Part shown: positions 19,627-29,868 of the stretch, piece by piece
How the letters are laid out: the number at the start of each line of letters is the position of its first letter
Position numbering within the stretch: the stretch's first letter is position 1
Assembly (NCBI GenBank): GCA_035628995.1
Contig: DASPIR010000024.1
Location: 1-64,000, forward strand
Direction: 5' to 3'
Origin: Clostridia bacterium
GTDB taxonomy: Bacteria > Bacillota > Clostridia > Lutisporales > Lutisporaceae
Length of the DNA: 64,000 nt
Translations under genes and position numbers: made by a program
The notes under the pieces: generated by a model
What the model saw: the letters and a program-made list of their open reading frames with translations, nothing else
What the model was told of the DNA's origin: nothing
Database searches by the model: none

Positions 19627-20646
19627 ATGAAAGAAACGCTAGAAAAAATCAAGATGCAGTCCGTTAAGGAATTGGAAAGTGTCCAGTCGCAGAAGCAGCT
19701 GGAAGAGTTAAGAATCAAGTATCTGGGTAAAAAGGGAGAGCTTACACAGGTACTTAGGGGGATGGGAGGTCTGACCACAGAGGAAAGACCCATAATTGGA
19801 CAGCTTGCTAATGAAATCAGGGATTATATCAATGAGAAGATTGAAGAAACAGCATACTGCTTGAAGAGAAAGGATTTGGAGAGCAGGCTGAGGAGCGAAT
19901 TCATCGATGTAACAATGCCGCCAAAAAGAAAAGCACTGGGCAATAAGCATCCGCTTACTAAAGTGTTGGATGAAGTCAACCAGATATTCATAGGCATGGG
20001 ATTTTCCATAGTTGAAGGGCCTGAAATAGAAAAGACCTACTATAACTTTGATGCATTAAATCACAGCAAATATCACCCAGCAAGGGATATTCAGGATACC
20101 TTCTATGTTACAGAGGAAATACTATTAAGAACACAGACCTCTCCTATGCAGGTCAGGACAATGGAGCAGCAGAAGCCCCCAATAAGGGTTCTGGTGCCTG
20201 GCAAGGTCTACAGGAGAGATGAGATAGATGCAACACATTCACCTATGTTCCATCAGATAGAAGGTCTGGTTGTGGACAAGGGGATAACAATGGCGAATTT
20301 GAAGGGGACTCTGGACGTGTTCGCAAAGAGGCTTTACGGTGAGAACACAAAGACTAGATTCAGACCTCACCACTTCCCATTTACAGAGCCAAGCGCTGAG
20401 ATGGACTGCACATGCTCCGCCTGCAAGGGAGCAGGCTGCAGAGTGTGCAAGAATGAAGGCTGGATAGAGATACTGGGTGCCGGCATGGTACATCCTAATG
20501 TACTCAGAAACTGCGGCATTGACCCGGAAGTGTACTCAGGCTTTGCATTCGGCATGGGCCTCGATAGGATTGCACTGCTGAAGTACGATGTGGAGGACCT
20601 CAGGCTTTTCTTCGAAAATGACAAGAGGTTCCTTGCGCAGTTTTAA
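19627..20646 (+). CDS. pheS: Phenylalanyl-tRNA synthetase alpha subunit
   Basis: 339 residues. It has an N-terminal coiled coil, class II motif 2 ([12 protein letters not shown]) and motif 3 ([16 protein letters not shown]). It charges tRNA-Phe as an alpha2-beta2 enzyme with the next gene. AAAGGAGC precedes ATG. Confidence 0.97.
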   Translation: MKETLEKIKMQSVKELESVQSQKQLEELRIKYLGKKGELTQVLRGMGGLTTEERPIIGQLANEIRDYINEKIEETAYCLKRKDLESRLRSEFIDVTMPPKRKALGNKHPLTKVLDEVNQIFIGMGFSIVEGPEIEKTYYNFDALNHSKYHPARDIQDTFYVTEEILLRTQTSPMQVRTMEQQKPPIRVLVPGKVYRRDEIDATHSPMFHQIEGLVVDKGITMANLKGTLDVFAKRLYGENTKTRFRPHHFPFTEPSAEMDCTCSACKGAGCRVCKNEGWIEILGAGMVHPNVLRNCGIDPEVYSGFAFGMGLDRIALLKYDVEDLRLFFENDKRFLAQF

Positions 20647-20675
20647 GAATGAAAAAGAAGGAAAGGTGATAGATT

Positions 20676-23066
20676 ATGCTGGTACCTATTAAGTGGTTAA
20701 AGGACTATGTTGATATAAAGATTGACTCCAAAGGCTATGCAGATGCAATGACAATGTCGGGGTCAAAGGTTGAGAGAATTGAAGAGCTTGGAAAGGAAAT
20801 CGACAATGTTGTCGTAGGAAAAATTCTGAAGACTGAGAAGCATCCGGATGCTGACAAGCTGACTGTTGCGCAGTGTGATGTCGGAACAGAGGTTATACAG
20901 ATTGTAACAGGGGCTGATAATATAAAGGAAGGGGATTATATTCCCATAGCCAAGAACGGTTCAACCCTGCCTGGCGGAGTTAAGATAAAAAAAGGAAAGC
21001 TTAGGGGCATAGAATCAAACGGAATGATGTGCTCAGCCCAGGAGTTGGCTTTAGAGCTTGACAATCTGCCTGAGGAGCTGCTGGATGGAATATATATACT
21101 GGACAAGGAATATCCTCTCGGTGCAGATATAAAGGACATACTGGGACTTAATGACACTGTGATAGAATTTGAAATAACAAACAACAGACCGGATTGTCTG
21201 AGCATCATAGGCATAGCCAGGGAAACGGCAGCAACCTTTGAGCGCGTGATGAAATACCCGGAAACAGGCTTTAAGGAAAATGCAGAAAACATAAAGGACT
21301 ATATTGACATACAGGTGAAAAACAGTGAACTATGCCCAAGATATTCAGCCAGAATGGTCAAGAATATCATCATTAAGGATTCGCCCGCTTGGATGCAGGA
21401 AAGACTGATAAAAGCAGGTGTCAGGCCAATAAGCAACATAGTTGATATAACTAACTATGTAATGCTGGAGCTTGGTCAGCCCATGCACGCTTTCGACTAC
21501 AGGGATTTGGAAGATAAAAAAATCATTGTAAGGAATGCAATGCCGGGAGAAACCATTAAAACTCTTGATGAAGTAGAACGAAAACTTGACGAGTCAATGC
21601 TTGTCATAGCAGACGCAACTAAACCTACTGGAATTGCAGGAGTTATGGGCGGTTATGGCAGTGAAATAAAAAATGATACTAATGCAGTAATATTTGAATG
21701 TGCGAACTTTGCTCCAGTCAATATAAGAATGACATCCAAGAAGCTGGGGCTAAGGACTGAGGCATCTTCGAGATATGAAAAAGGTATAGATACCGAGCTT
21801 GCCACAATTGCACTGGACAGAGCATGCAGTCTGGTTGAGCAGATAGGTGCAGGAGAAGTTGTCGGCGGAAAGATTGATCTGTACCCTGTTCCCAGAAAAG
21901 CTCGAAAACTGAACCTCAATGTCAAGAAGGTCAGGGACTTCATAGGAGCCCAGGATATAACCGGAGAAATGATAGTGAAGTATCTCACCTCACTTGAATT
22001 CAAGGTAGAAGTTAAAGAAGACCTGGAGATAACAGTACCTACTTTCAGAGACGATGTTAATGTAGATGTAGACTTGATAGAAGAAATCGCAAGGCTTTAC
22101 GGGTATGATAAGATACCTACAGACCTGATGGATACCACCTTCACACAGGGAGGAAAGAACTACAGGCAGAATATAAGAGATATGGTAAAGACCAACATGG
22201 TTGCGCAAGGACTATACGAAGTATTGACATATTCCTTTGTCAGCCCAGGGGTATATAATAAAATAAACCTTAAAGCAGAGAATCCACTGAGGAATGCCAT
22301 AAAGCTCACTAACCCCCTTGGGGAAGATCAGAGCATAATGAGAACCACAATGATACCTAATATGCTGGAGGTAATATCAAGGAACTACAACAAGAAGATA
22401 GCTGAAGGGCAGTTCTTTGAACTTGCAAAGGTGTATCTGTCTGAAGTACTGCCTTTAGAGGGACTTGCAGAGGAGAAAGAAACGCTTACCATTGGAATGT
22501 ATGGAAATGTGGATTTCTTCGACATGAAGGGTGTTGTGGAGAATCTATTGGAAGAACTGAACATATATAAATACAGGATATTGTCCTCCAATAATGACAG
22601 CATGCATCCGGGAAGGACAGCAGAGCTTCTGATAAACAACAAGAGGGTAGGCTGCTTGGGCGAAGTTCATCCTGATGTGCTGGATAACTATGATATACCG
22701 GTTGTGGTGTATATTGCCGAGCTTAATTTTGAGGAAATACTAAAGCAGAGTGATATGAATATAAAATACAGGTCTCTGCCTAAGTATCCATCAGTTGCAA
22801 GAGATATCGCAGTAGTTGTGACTGAAGAGATCACAGCTGGGCAAGTAGAGGAGATTATCAGAAACAAAGGCGGCAAGCTAATTGAAGAGGTCAAGCTATT
22901 TGACATATACAGGGGCAGCCAGATTGAGGAAGGCTACAAGAGCATGGCGTACTCAATAGTATACAGGTCTGACGAAAAGACACTGTCAGAAGAGGATATC
23001 GCAAAGGTTCACAACAAAATAGTGAACTCACTTATAAATCAGGTGGGAGCAGCACTTAGACAGTAA
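20676..23066 (+). CDS. pheT: Phenylalanyl-tRNA synthetase beta subunit
   Basis: 796 residues, the usual length. Domains in order: tRNA-binding EMAP-like fold (VVGKILKTEKHPDADKLTV), B3/B4 editing domain, B5 domain, catalytic-like core and the C-terminal ferredoxin-fold anticodon-binding domain (YPSVARDIAVVV). It lies 29 bp after pheS under T-box control. Confidence 0.97.
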   Translation: MLVPIKWLKDYVDIKIDSKGYADAMTMSGSKVERIEELGKEIDNVVVGKILKTEKHPDADKLTVAQCDVGTEVIQIVTGADNIKEGDYIPIAKNGSTLPGGVKIKKGKLRGIESNGMMCSAQELALELDNLPEELLDGIYILDKEYPLGADIKDILGLNDTVIEFEITNNRPDCLSIIGIARETAATFERVMKYPETGFKENAENIKDYIDIQVKNSELCPRYSARMVKNIIIKDSPAWMQERLIKAGVRPISNIVDITNYVMLELGQPMHAFDYRDLEDKKIIVRNAMPGETIKTLDEVERKLDESMLVIADATKPTGIAGVMGGYGSEIKNDTNAVIFECANFAPVNIRMTSKKLGLRTEASSRYEKGIDTELATIALDRACSLVEQIGAGEVVGGKIDLYPVPRKARKLNLNVKKVRDFIGAQDITGEMIVKYLTSLEFKVEVKEDLEITVPTFRDDVNVDVDLIEEIARLYGYDKIPTDLMDTTFTQGGKNYRQNIRDMVKTNMVAQGLYEVLTYSFVSPGVYNKINLKAENPLRNAIKLTNPLGEDQSIMRTTMIPNMLEVISRNYNKKIAEGQFFELAKVYLSEVLPLEGLAEEKETLTIGMYGNVDFFDMKGVVENLLEELNIYKYRILSSNNDSMHPGRTAELLINNKRVGCLGEVHPDVLDNYDIPVVVYIAELNFEEILKQSDMNIKYRSLPKYPSVARDIAVVVTEEITAGQVEEIIRNKGGKLIEEVKLFDIYRGSQIEEGYKSMAYSIVYRSDEKTLSEEDIAKVHNKIVNSLINQVGAALRQ

Positions 23067-23118
23067 GAATAACTATAGGGCGAACACTGTTCGCCCCTAC
23101 ATTTCATTAAAGATTAAG

Positions 23119-23146
23119 ACCTCGTCAGGAAACTGACGGGGTTTTT
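23119..23146 (+). terminator. Terminator after pheT
   Basis: CCTCGTCAG and CTGACGGGG pair around GAAA, followed by TTTTTG. Confidence 0.85.
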
Positions 23147-23296
23147 GTTGACTTTTTCACTGATATTTCACTAAATGTTCATAAAATATTCACAATTATC
23201 CAATGAAAGTTCAATATTTTCTGATAATATATAAATAATGCGCAATAAGGTACAGTAGATTTCTGCGATTTGTTTGGGAAGCGGGGGTAGGTTGGC

Positions 23297-24289
23297 TTGA
23301 ATAAAATCATAGAAGTAAGGGATTTGGTTAAGCACTTTGAAATCACCTCAACTAAAGGGCTTAATAAGAACTATGTAAAAGCAGTAGACGGTGTGTCCTT
23401 TGACATACTGGAGGGGGAGACTCTCGGACTTGTGGGTGAAAGCGGGTGCGGAAAATCTACCACAGGAAGGCTGATTCTAAGACTTATAAAGCCTACGACC
23501 GGGGAGATATATCTTGAGGGCAAAAATATAAACGATATTTCGGAAAAGGAGCTGAGGGGCATAAGGAAGGACATTCAGGTTGTCTTTCAGAACCCATATT
23601 CAGCCTTGGATCCAAAGATGATAATCGAGGATATCCTTTCTGAGCCCTTGAGCATACATAAAATAGTATTCAAATATGATTACGACAAAGAGGTAAAGAG
23701 ACTCCTGAATTTGGTAGGCTTAAGCGAAAAGGACGCAAAGAAATTCCCACACGAGTTCAGCGGCGGGCAGCGTCAGAGAATCGGAATTGCAAGAGCAATA
23801 GCTACGAAGCCCAAGTTCATTATATGTGATGAGCCTGTTTCTGCTCTGGACGTATCAGTCCAATCTCAGATCCTCAATCTTTTAGACGACCTTCAAAAGG
23901 AGCTTAAGGTATCCTATCTTTTCATAGCCCATGGACTAAATGTCATAAGACATGTTTCCAACAAGGTAGGGGTCATGTATCTTGGGAAAATCGTTGAGTT
24001 GGGAAGCGTAGAGGAAATATTCAACAACCCGGTGCATCCTTATACAAAGGCGCTGCTTTCATCTGCGCCAATACCTGATCCCTTCAGCCATAAAGAGAAA
24101 GAAGTGTTGGAAGGGGAAATACCAAGTCCGGTCTCACCACCAAGCGGCTGCAGCTTCCACCCCAGATGCAGGTATGCTATGAGGATTTGCAGTGAGAAAA
24201 AACCATTCATACAGAATATAAACGAAAATCATAAGGTATCATGCCACTTGATTGATTCAGATAATGACTTCAAGGGGGTGTTAGCTTGA
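23297..24289 (+). CDS. Oligopeptide-type ABC transporter ATPase (OppF-like)
   Basis: 330 residues with Walker A (GESGCGKST), signature FSGGQRQR and Walker B ([11 protein letters not shown]), all intact. The C-terminal oligopeptide/dipeptide extension carries the Cys-rich [14 protein letters not shown] motif. The start is TTG behind GGGGGTAGG. It opens a seven-gene operon in which genes overlap by one to four bases. With the second ATPase at 27593 it would energise the two permeases; no solute-binding protein is present. Confidence 0.9.
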   Translation: MNKIIEVRDLVKHFEITSTKGLNKNYVKAVDGVSFDILEGETLGLVGESGCGKSTTGRLILRLIKPTTGEIYLEGKNINDISEKELRGIRKDIQVVFQNPYSALDPKMIIEDILSEPLSIHKIVFKYDYDKEVKRLLNLVGLSEKDAKKFPHEFSGGQRQRIGIARAIATKPKFIICDEPVSALDVSVQSQILNLLDDLQKELKVSYLFIAHGLNVIRHVSNKVGVMYLGKIVELGSVEEIFNNPVHPYTKALLSSAPIPDPFSHKEKEVLEGEIPSPVSPPSGCSFHPRCRYAMRICSEKKPFIQNINENHKVSCHLIDSDNDFKGVLA

Positions 24290-25203
24290 TAAATAGATTT
24301 AAGTTTGCTTCAAAGAAAGTATTACTATCTGTTCTCATTTTTCTAATATTTGTCTATGTTACAGTGCTGTTATGCACTATACCAACAGACTTTACCATTA
24401 CATTTGAAAATGGGAAGGCGACGCCCTCACATATCGGAGTTTTAATAATCAAAGACACAAATGAAAAGTTCATTTCGTTATTAAAGCTTGATTTGGGTAG
24501 GACAGGCAAGGATGAAAGGTCTTTGAACTATCTGGTCACAAGTATAATGAAGAATTCTGTATTTCTTTTGGCTGGCGGAATAATACTTGCAGTACTTCTT
24601 GGTGTTTCAAAGGGCATAATTGACAGTAAAAGGGGTAGTACAAGTGAGTCCAGCCTTAAAGTACTGGGCACAATTATACCCATTTCCCTCCCTGACATAT
24701 TGGTTATAGCACTTCTGCAGCGTCTTGCAGTATTTCTGAACAATCACGGTATAGAGATATTCAAGGTAGGGGGCGGTGGTTCGATAAATCACGTGCTGCT
24801 TCCGATAATAGCTCTTTCGATACTTCCTGCCTGCTACATAGCAAGAATAACCTCGATGGCAATAGATAACTGCTATCAGCAGGATTTTATCAAGGTTGCA
24901 GTAGGGAAGGGCTGCTCAAGCTACAGGGTTCTCTGGAATCATGTTATGAGAAATGCAATACCGTCTATAATAGACAGTTTTCCTACTATCACTTCGATTA
25001 TAATTGGCAATCTTCTTATGGTGGAAAAGCTTTTTTCTTATCCCGGCTTGACACAATCGCTTCTTAATTTTTACTCCCATAATGATAGAGACGGGGTAAT
25101 AGCAAATATTATCTTAATTGGAATAATTTATTTTATTCTTGATGCGACCTTTAACATGCTTAAATGGTTGATTGTCAAGCCTCTTAAGGAGGAAAGCATA
25201 TGA
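24286..25203 (+). CDS. Oligopeptide-type ABC permease (OppB-like)
   Basis: 305 residues. It has an N-terminal anchor, a 60-residue outside segment and then five helices of the binding-protein-dependent permease fold, with the coupling segment KVAVGKGCSSYRVLWNHVMRNA before the ATPase contact loop. The start is TTG overlapping the previous stop. It is more diverged than housekeeping OppB. Confidence 0.82.
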   Translation: MINRFKFASKKVLLSVLIFLIFVYVTVLLCTIPTDFTITFENGKATPSHIGVLIIKDTNEKFISLLKLDLGRTGKDERSLNYLVTSIMKNSVFLLAGGIILAVLLGVSKGIIDSKRGSTSESSLKVLGTIIPISLPDILVIALLQRLAVFLNNHGIEIFKVGGGGSINHVLLPIIALSILPACYIARITSMAIDNCYQQDFIKVAVGKGCSSYRVLWNHVMRNAIPSIIDSFPTITSIIIGNLLMVEKLFSYPGLTQSLLNFYSHNDRDGVIANIILIGIIYFILDATFNMLKWLIVKPLKEESI

Positions 25204-27593
25204 AGAAATTAATTGCTGGCATGGCAATGTCTAGGTTTAATATAAAGAAGCTGAACATTCCCCTGATAATTGGCATTGCAATCATTGCTGCTCTGATAAT
25301 GTTCAGCATTTATCCTGAAATTTTTACCCCCTCTGATCCTTATGGAAAGGAGAGACAGGAATTTGTATTCATAGACGGCAAAATAAACCTTTTCAGTCCT
25401 CCGGTTGAGCCCTGCGCAGAATATCCATGGGGTACTGATGTATATGGACGAGATATGAGAAGCTTAATATTTTACGGCTGCAGGCTTACACTTCTTACTG
25501 CCATATTTATCGCTTTCGGAAGGCTTCTGATATCGCTTCCCCTTGCAATATTGGCGGGATATAGAAATAAACTGGCTGTATGGGTTATGCGACAGTTCAG
25601 CATAATGTTCAGTGCATTTCCTCTGATAATATTCACACTGCTTTTCACGCGAATAAAGCTTGTAGCGGATGTTTTCAAGGAGCCTACAAGTATAGTGGCA
25701 TATATACTTATAATCTTTGGATGGAGCAGGCTTTCGAATCTCCTTAAAGAGAAAGTGGAGGGAATACTCAGCCAGGATTTTATTGAGGGTGAGATAGCGA
25801 TAGGTAAGAACAGGCTGGAGATTGCTCTTCAAAACATAATACCACATTTGATACCCACTATTGTTGTGCTGTTTTTCCTCGAGATTGCACAGGCATTGCT
25901 GATATTATCGCAGATAGGCGTGTTTGGACTCATCGTGAGCGGAGGAATTGTCAACGGGGATGGGGATTACCGCATGCCCTTTGAAATAGACTGGGCATCA
26001 CTTTTGATGGCATCTCAATGGTTTATATCGACTGGGAAGTACTGGCTTGTGCTTTATCCAGCGGCGGCCTTTTCTGTTAGCATAATAGGCTTTAACCTTC
26101 TCGGAGAAGGATTGAGGCTGGAGTTTGACAAGAGAAGCTCAAGGATAATAAGCTGGATCAGAGGAATACCCGGTTTTCTTTCCCCTATAAAACTTATATA
26201 TGAAATCAGACATATTGATACCTACAGGAGAAGTGTAAGAAGAAAGCTGCTATTCTACACTGTAATACTTGTTATAGCATTCTTCCCTCAAGGAGGCAGC
26301 TTATATAAGTTCAATACAGTAAATGCTTTCAGCACAATAAGCGAGCTGTCCAAGCCTGAATATGAGGGGAGAAAAGCGGGAAGCGGAAAAAATGAGATTA
26401 TAGCAAATTATATAGCGGATAAATTGAAAGGGTATGGGATTCAGCCCTTTGACGGCAATTACTTCCATGAATTTGACATGGAGACGGCCTTTAATGTCAA
26501 GAACTCGACGATGACAGTAGTTGGAGAGGCTTCAGGATCTGCTGCCCTTGAATTCAGGAAGGATTATTTCATTACCACTCCTGCAAATATAAACGGCACT
26601 TATGAGTTAACATACGTTACTCCGAAGGAAGTAGGTCTCTATATGTACAGTCGGAATGCATTCGACCATCTGCGAAACAAGGTGCTGCTCGCAGATGTCA
26701 GAGGACTTGACGGTATTGCCTTTAAAAGGTTTGTGGGAGTAATCAATAATATTGTGAAACCACAGGCTCTTATATACATTTCTGATTGGGAAAGTGAGAA
26801 GGTAATAAAAAAGGAGACTGTTGACCGCAATGCAGCAAATGACAAAGCGACGCTCAATATCTCGCTGTCCTCTGACAAAGGCGATGAACTTCTCAGGAAG
26901 GCTAATTCCAAGATAACATTGAACATAGAGTGTGAGCTTTTCAATAATCCCAAGAGTACAAGCGTGGTAGGTTATATTCCCGGTTCTGATAAAAGTCTGA
27001 AGGATGAAATCATATTTGTGGGCAGCAGCTTTGATTCAGTGGGTGATGACGAGAATATCAAGTATCCATCCTCAATGGAAGCAGGTGGCACCGCCCTTGA
27101 ACTGGAGATTGCCCGTGTAATCGGCAGCAGTAAGAAAAGGCCTGAGCGGACAGTGATATTTGCTTTCTGGGATGGCACACTGACCAGAGACAGTGGCTGC
27201 ATGATCTTCCTGGAGAAGTATTTTAAAGAGGAGTACAAGAAAGCCTTTTATGTAGATCTTAAAAACTTTGGCTTCGAACAATCCGATAAAGTTATTATAG
27301 ATACTACCAATACCCTTCCTAAAGAGTACCTTGCGCAGAAATATATAAAAGCTTTAAAGAAGCATGCAAGAAGAAATGAAGTAAAGGTGATATATGGAAA
27401 AATTGGTTCTCCAATTACACAGTACACGCTAGAATCGGATATAAACTCTATTATTATTGATAGCGAGGGAATAGAAGAGGACATAAAGACGGCAAATGAT
27501 AATCTGGATAACATAGACAGGGGAAAGCTCAAAGGTCCGGGACAAATGATTGTTGATACAGTTTATGATATAGTGTGCGGGGGTATAAGATAA
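25200..27593 (+). CDS. OppC-like permease fused to a degenerate M28 peptidase domain
   Basis: 797 residues. About 1-310 is an OppC-type permease (PWGTDVYGRDMRSLIFYG; coupling helix EGEIAIGKNRLEIALQNIIP). An extra membrane helix lies near 350-368 and about 375-797 is an M28 aminopeptidase-like fold, probably extracellular (PEYEGRKAGSGKNE; ELEIARVIG; VIFAFWDG). Zinc ligands expected in M28 are missing: the HxD site reads SFDS, the DN site reads SSMEAGG, and the EE site reads WDG. The domain is therefore likely catalytically dead and may act as a peptide-binding module replacing the absent binding protein. AAGGAGG precedes ATG. Confidence 0.78.
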   Translation: MKKLIAGMAMSRFNIKKLNIPLIIGIAIIAALIMFSIYPEIFTPSDPYGKERQEFVFIDGKINLFSPPVEPCAEYPWGTDVYGRDMRSLIFYGCRLTLLTAIFIAFGRLLISLPLAILAGYRNKLAVWVMRQFSIMFSAFPLIIFTLLFTRIKLVADVFKEPTSIVAYILIIFGWSRLSNLLKEKVEGILSQDFIEGEIAIGKNRLEIALQNIIPHLIPTIVVLFFLEIAQALLILSQIGVFGLIVSGGIVNGDGDYRMPFEIDWASLLMASQWFISTGKYWLVLYPAAAFSVSIIGFNLLGEGLRLEFDKRSSRIISWIRGIPGFLSPIKLIYEIRHIDTYRRSVRRKLLFYTVILVIAFFPQGGSLYKFNTVNAFSTISELSKPEYEGRKAGSGKNEIIANYIADKLKGYGIQPFDGNYFHEFDMETAFNVKNSTMTVVGEASGSAALEFRKDYFITTPANINGTYELTYVTPKEVGLYMYSRNAFDHLRNKVLLADVRGLDGIAFKRFVGVINNIVKPQALIYISDWESEKVIKKETVDRNAANDKATLNISLSSDKGDELLRKANSKITLNIECELFNNPKSTSVVGYIPGSDKSLKDEIIFVGSSFDSVGDDENIKYPSSMEAGGTALELEIARVIGSSKKRPERTVIFAFWDGTLTRDSGCMIFLEKYFKEEYKKAFYVDLKNFGFEQSDKVIIDTTNTLPKEYLAQKYIKALKKHARRNEVKVIYGKIGSPITQYTLESDINSIIIDSEGIEEDIKTANDNLDNIDRGKLKGPGQMIVDTVYDIVCGGIR

Positions 27594-28573
27594 TGGGCAG
27601 CTTGTTTGAGATTAAGGATTTGAAAACCTATTTCATGATGGATAGGCAAGAGATAAAAGCAGTTGACGGAGTAACCTTCAGCCTCGACAGAAATGAAACC
27701 CTTGCAATCGTCGGTGAATCGGGCAGCGGAAAAAGTGTAACTGTTCTTTCTGCCATGCGTCTGATAAACCCCCCAGGAAAGATTGTAAATGGGGAGATAA
27801 TGTTTGATAACAAAAACCTCCTGCAGCTGACAGAAAAGCAAATGACAATGATTCGGGGAGATAGAATCTCCATGGTTTACCAGGAGCCCATGACCTCGCT
27901 GAATCCGGTAATACCGGTAGGAGAACAGATAAGAGAAGCAATTACTATTCATAAAGCCTCATCAAAAATGGAATCCAAGGAGCGAGCTATAGAGCTTATG
28001 AACTTTGTAAGCATTCCTGAGGCCAGGTTGAGATACAATGAACTGCCGGCAAAATTCAGCGGAGGCATGCGGCAAAGGATAATGATTGCCATAGCAATAG
28101 CATGCAATCCTGATGTACTTATAGCCGATGAACCGACCACCGCACTGGATGTAACTATTCAGGCTGAAATAATGGAGCTTCTAAGATCCATGAAGAATAA
28201 GCTGAACATGTCAATGCTGCTTATCACCCACGATCTGGGGATAGTAGCGGAGAATGCTGACAGGGTCATCGTGATGTACTGTGGAAAAGTTATGGAGGAA
28301 GCGACTGTGGTCAGCCTTTTCAGAAATCCGATGCATCCATATACAGTAGGCTTGATGGAGTGCATTCCGAGGATTGACATAAAGGTAGACAAATTGAATG
28401 CAATACCCGGCTATGTGCCGCATCCCTCCCAATATCCAAGGGGCTGCAGGTTCAGCAACAGGTGCAGCAGGGCAATGGATATATGCAGCAAAGAGCTGGC
28501 GGAGCTTATAGAAATTGAAGATGGACATAAGGTAAGGTGTTGGCTATATATGAAGGGAGGAGAGGCACGATGA
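27593..28573 (+). CDS. Oligopeptide-type ABC transporter ATPase (OppD-like)
   Basis: About 326 residues with Walker A (GESGSGKSV), signature FSGGMRQR, Walker B (LIADEPTTALD) and the Cys-containing C-terminal extension (GCRFSNRCSRAMDIC). ATG 27593 overlaps the preceding stop (TAATG). It should pair with the OppF-like ATPase at 23297. Confidence 0.9.
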   Translation: MGSLFEIKDLKTYFMMDRQEIKAVDGVTFSLDRNETLAIVGESGSGKSVTVLSAMRLINPPGKIVNGEIMFDNKNLLQLTEKQMTMIRGDRISMVYQEPMTSLNPVIPVGEQIREAITIHKASSKMESKERAIELMNFVSIPEARLRYNELPAKFSGGMRQRIMIAIAIACNPDVLIADEPTTALDVTIQAEIMELLRSMKNKLNMSMLLITHDLGIVAENADRVIVMYCGKVMEEATVVSLFRNPMHPYTVGLMECIPRIDIKVDKLNAIPGYVPHPSQYPRGCRFSNRCSRAMDICSKELAELIEIEDGHKVRCWLYMKGGEAR

Positions 28574-29868
28574 AAGTCAAGAAAAAGTTAGGCTTGCTGC
28601 TGGGAATAATTCTTTTGATATCAATAATAAGTATAACGACCATCATTGCAGCTGTGCCATCAAAGCACAGGAAAATTGTTATAAGCACGGCGCACAAGAA
28701 GAATCTGGTGCAGACGGTTACTGTGGAAGGTGTTGTAGAGCCTAATAAAAAGCAGATAATAAACCTTGATTCCAACCAGAAGGTGTTAGAGGTATTTGCT
28801 GCGGTCGGTCAGGAGATAAAAAAGGGAGACCTGGTCTTAAAGCTGGATAGCTCTGATAACCAGTATAAGCTGAGCGTTGAGGAGATAAACCTGAAGCTGG
28901 CAGAAAGAGAGCTGTCAAAAGTATTGAAGAATGGGAAGACTGACAAGAAAGATGTGGAGTACTCTTTTAAACAAGCGGAAATTGCATATGCAGATGGGTC
29001 GGCTGGACTGGAGTCTGCACAGAATTCACTGGCGGCTGACAAACTGCTTTTTGAAAATGGTGCAATATCAAGGAGTCAGTATGTGGAGTCACAGAAAAAT
29101 GTCAGAGACCAAGAGAACAGAATGACTCTGAAGGCTATGGAAATGAACAGGGCCAGCCAGAGTCTTGCTAATTTTGACTTGGATAAGGATGAGCAGGTTT
29201 TTAAGCTTGGGAGCAACATAAGCCTTATACAGCAGAATATAAGCAATCTGAAATCAAAGGTGGATGCAGACACAAGGGCTAATATAGACGGGAAGATAGT
29301 AAAGCTGGAGGTTGAGACGGATCAATATCCGACCGATGATAACTCTCAAATACTTATATATGACATGTCAAAGCAAATGGTTAATATTCAGCTTAAGCAG
29401 CAGGAGGCCTTGTATATAAAAGAGGGAATGAAGGCTGGTATAAAGGTCAAGGGTTTGGATGAAAAAGAGTATGCGGGCACTGTAGTTGATGTTGATGATG
29501 TAGCCCTGACTTCGATAAGCGGGGGAAATGGTTCAAAGGTAAATGTCAAAATAAGCATAGATAACCCCGACGAGAGGATAAAAATAGGATACGATGTAGA
29601 GGTGAAAATTAACCTCTACATAAAGGATGAAGCAGTTGTAGTCGATTTTGAGTCTATTGTACAGGACAATGACGGGAAGAAGTACATTTATTTCGTTAAG
29701 GATAATGTGGCACAAAGAAGGCCTGTAGGCACAGGTATAGAAACAAGCTTTGAGGTTGAAATCACTGAAGGAATCATTCAGGGCGACAGGTATGTGGTGA
29801 ATCCCCCGGAGGAAATGCAGGAAAAGAGTTCAATGAAGATCTGGGGTTGGAGGTATGAGTCAAAATGA
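28570..29868 (+). CDS. HlyD/MacA-like membrane fusion (adaptor) protein
   Basis: About 432 residues. It has an N-terminal signal anchor (residues 8-28), split lipoyl halves around a long coiled coil (about 95-230), and a C-terminal beta domain (GYDVEVKINLYIKDEAVVVDFESIVQ). GGAGGAGAGG precedes ATG 28570, which overlaps the OppD-like stop. In Gram-positives such adaptors work with MacB-type permeases, as in the YknXYZ system. Confidence 0.83.
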   Translation: MKVKKKLGLLLGIILLISIISITTIIAAVPSKHRKIVISTAHKKNLVQTVTVEGVVEPNKKQIINLDSNQKVLEVFAAVGQEIKKGDLVLKLDSSDNQYKLSVEEINLKLAERELSKVLKNGKTDKKDVEYSFKQAEIAYADGSAGLESAQNSLAADKLLFENGAISRSQYVESQKNVRDQENRMTLKAMEMNRASQSLANFDLDKDEQVFKLGSNISLIQQNISNLKSKVDADTRANIDGKIVKLEVETDQYPTDDNSQILIYDMSKQMVNIQLKQQEALYIKEGMKAGIKVKGLDEKEYAGTVVDVDDVALTSISGGNGSKVNVKISIDNPDERIKIGYDVEVKINLYIKDEAVVVDFESIVQDNDGKKYIYFVKDNVAQRRPVGTGIETSFEVEITEGIIQGDRYVVNPPEEMQEKSSMKIWGWRYESK

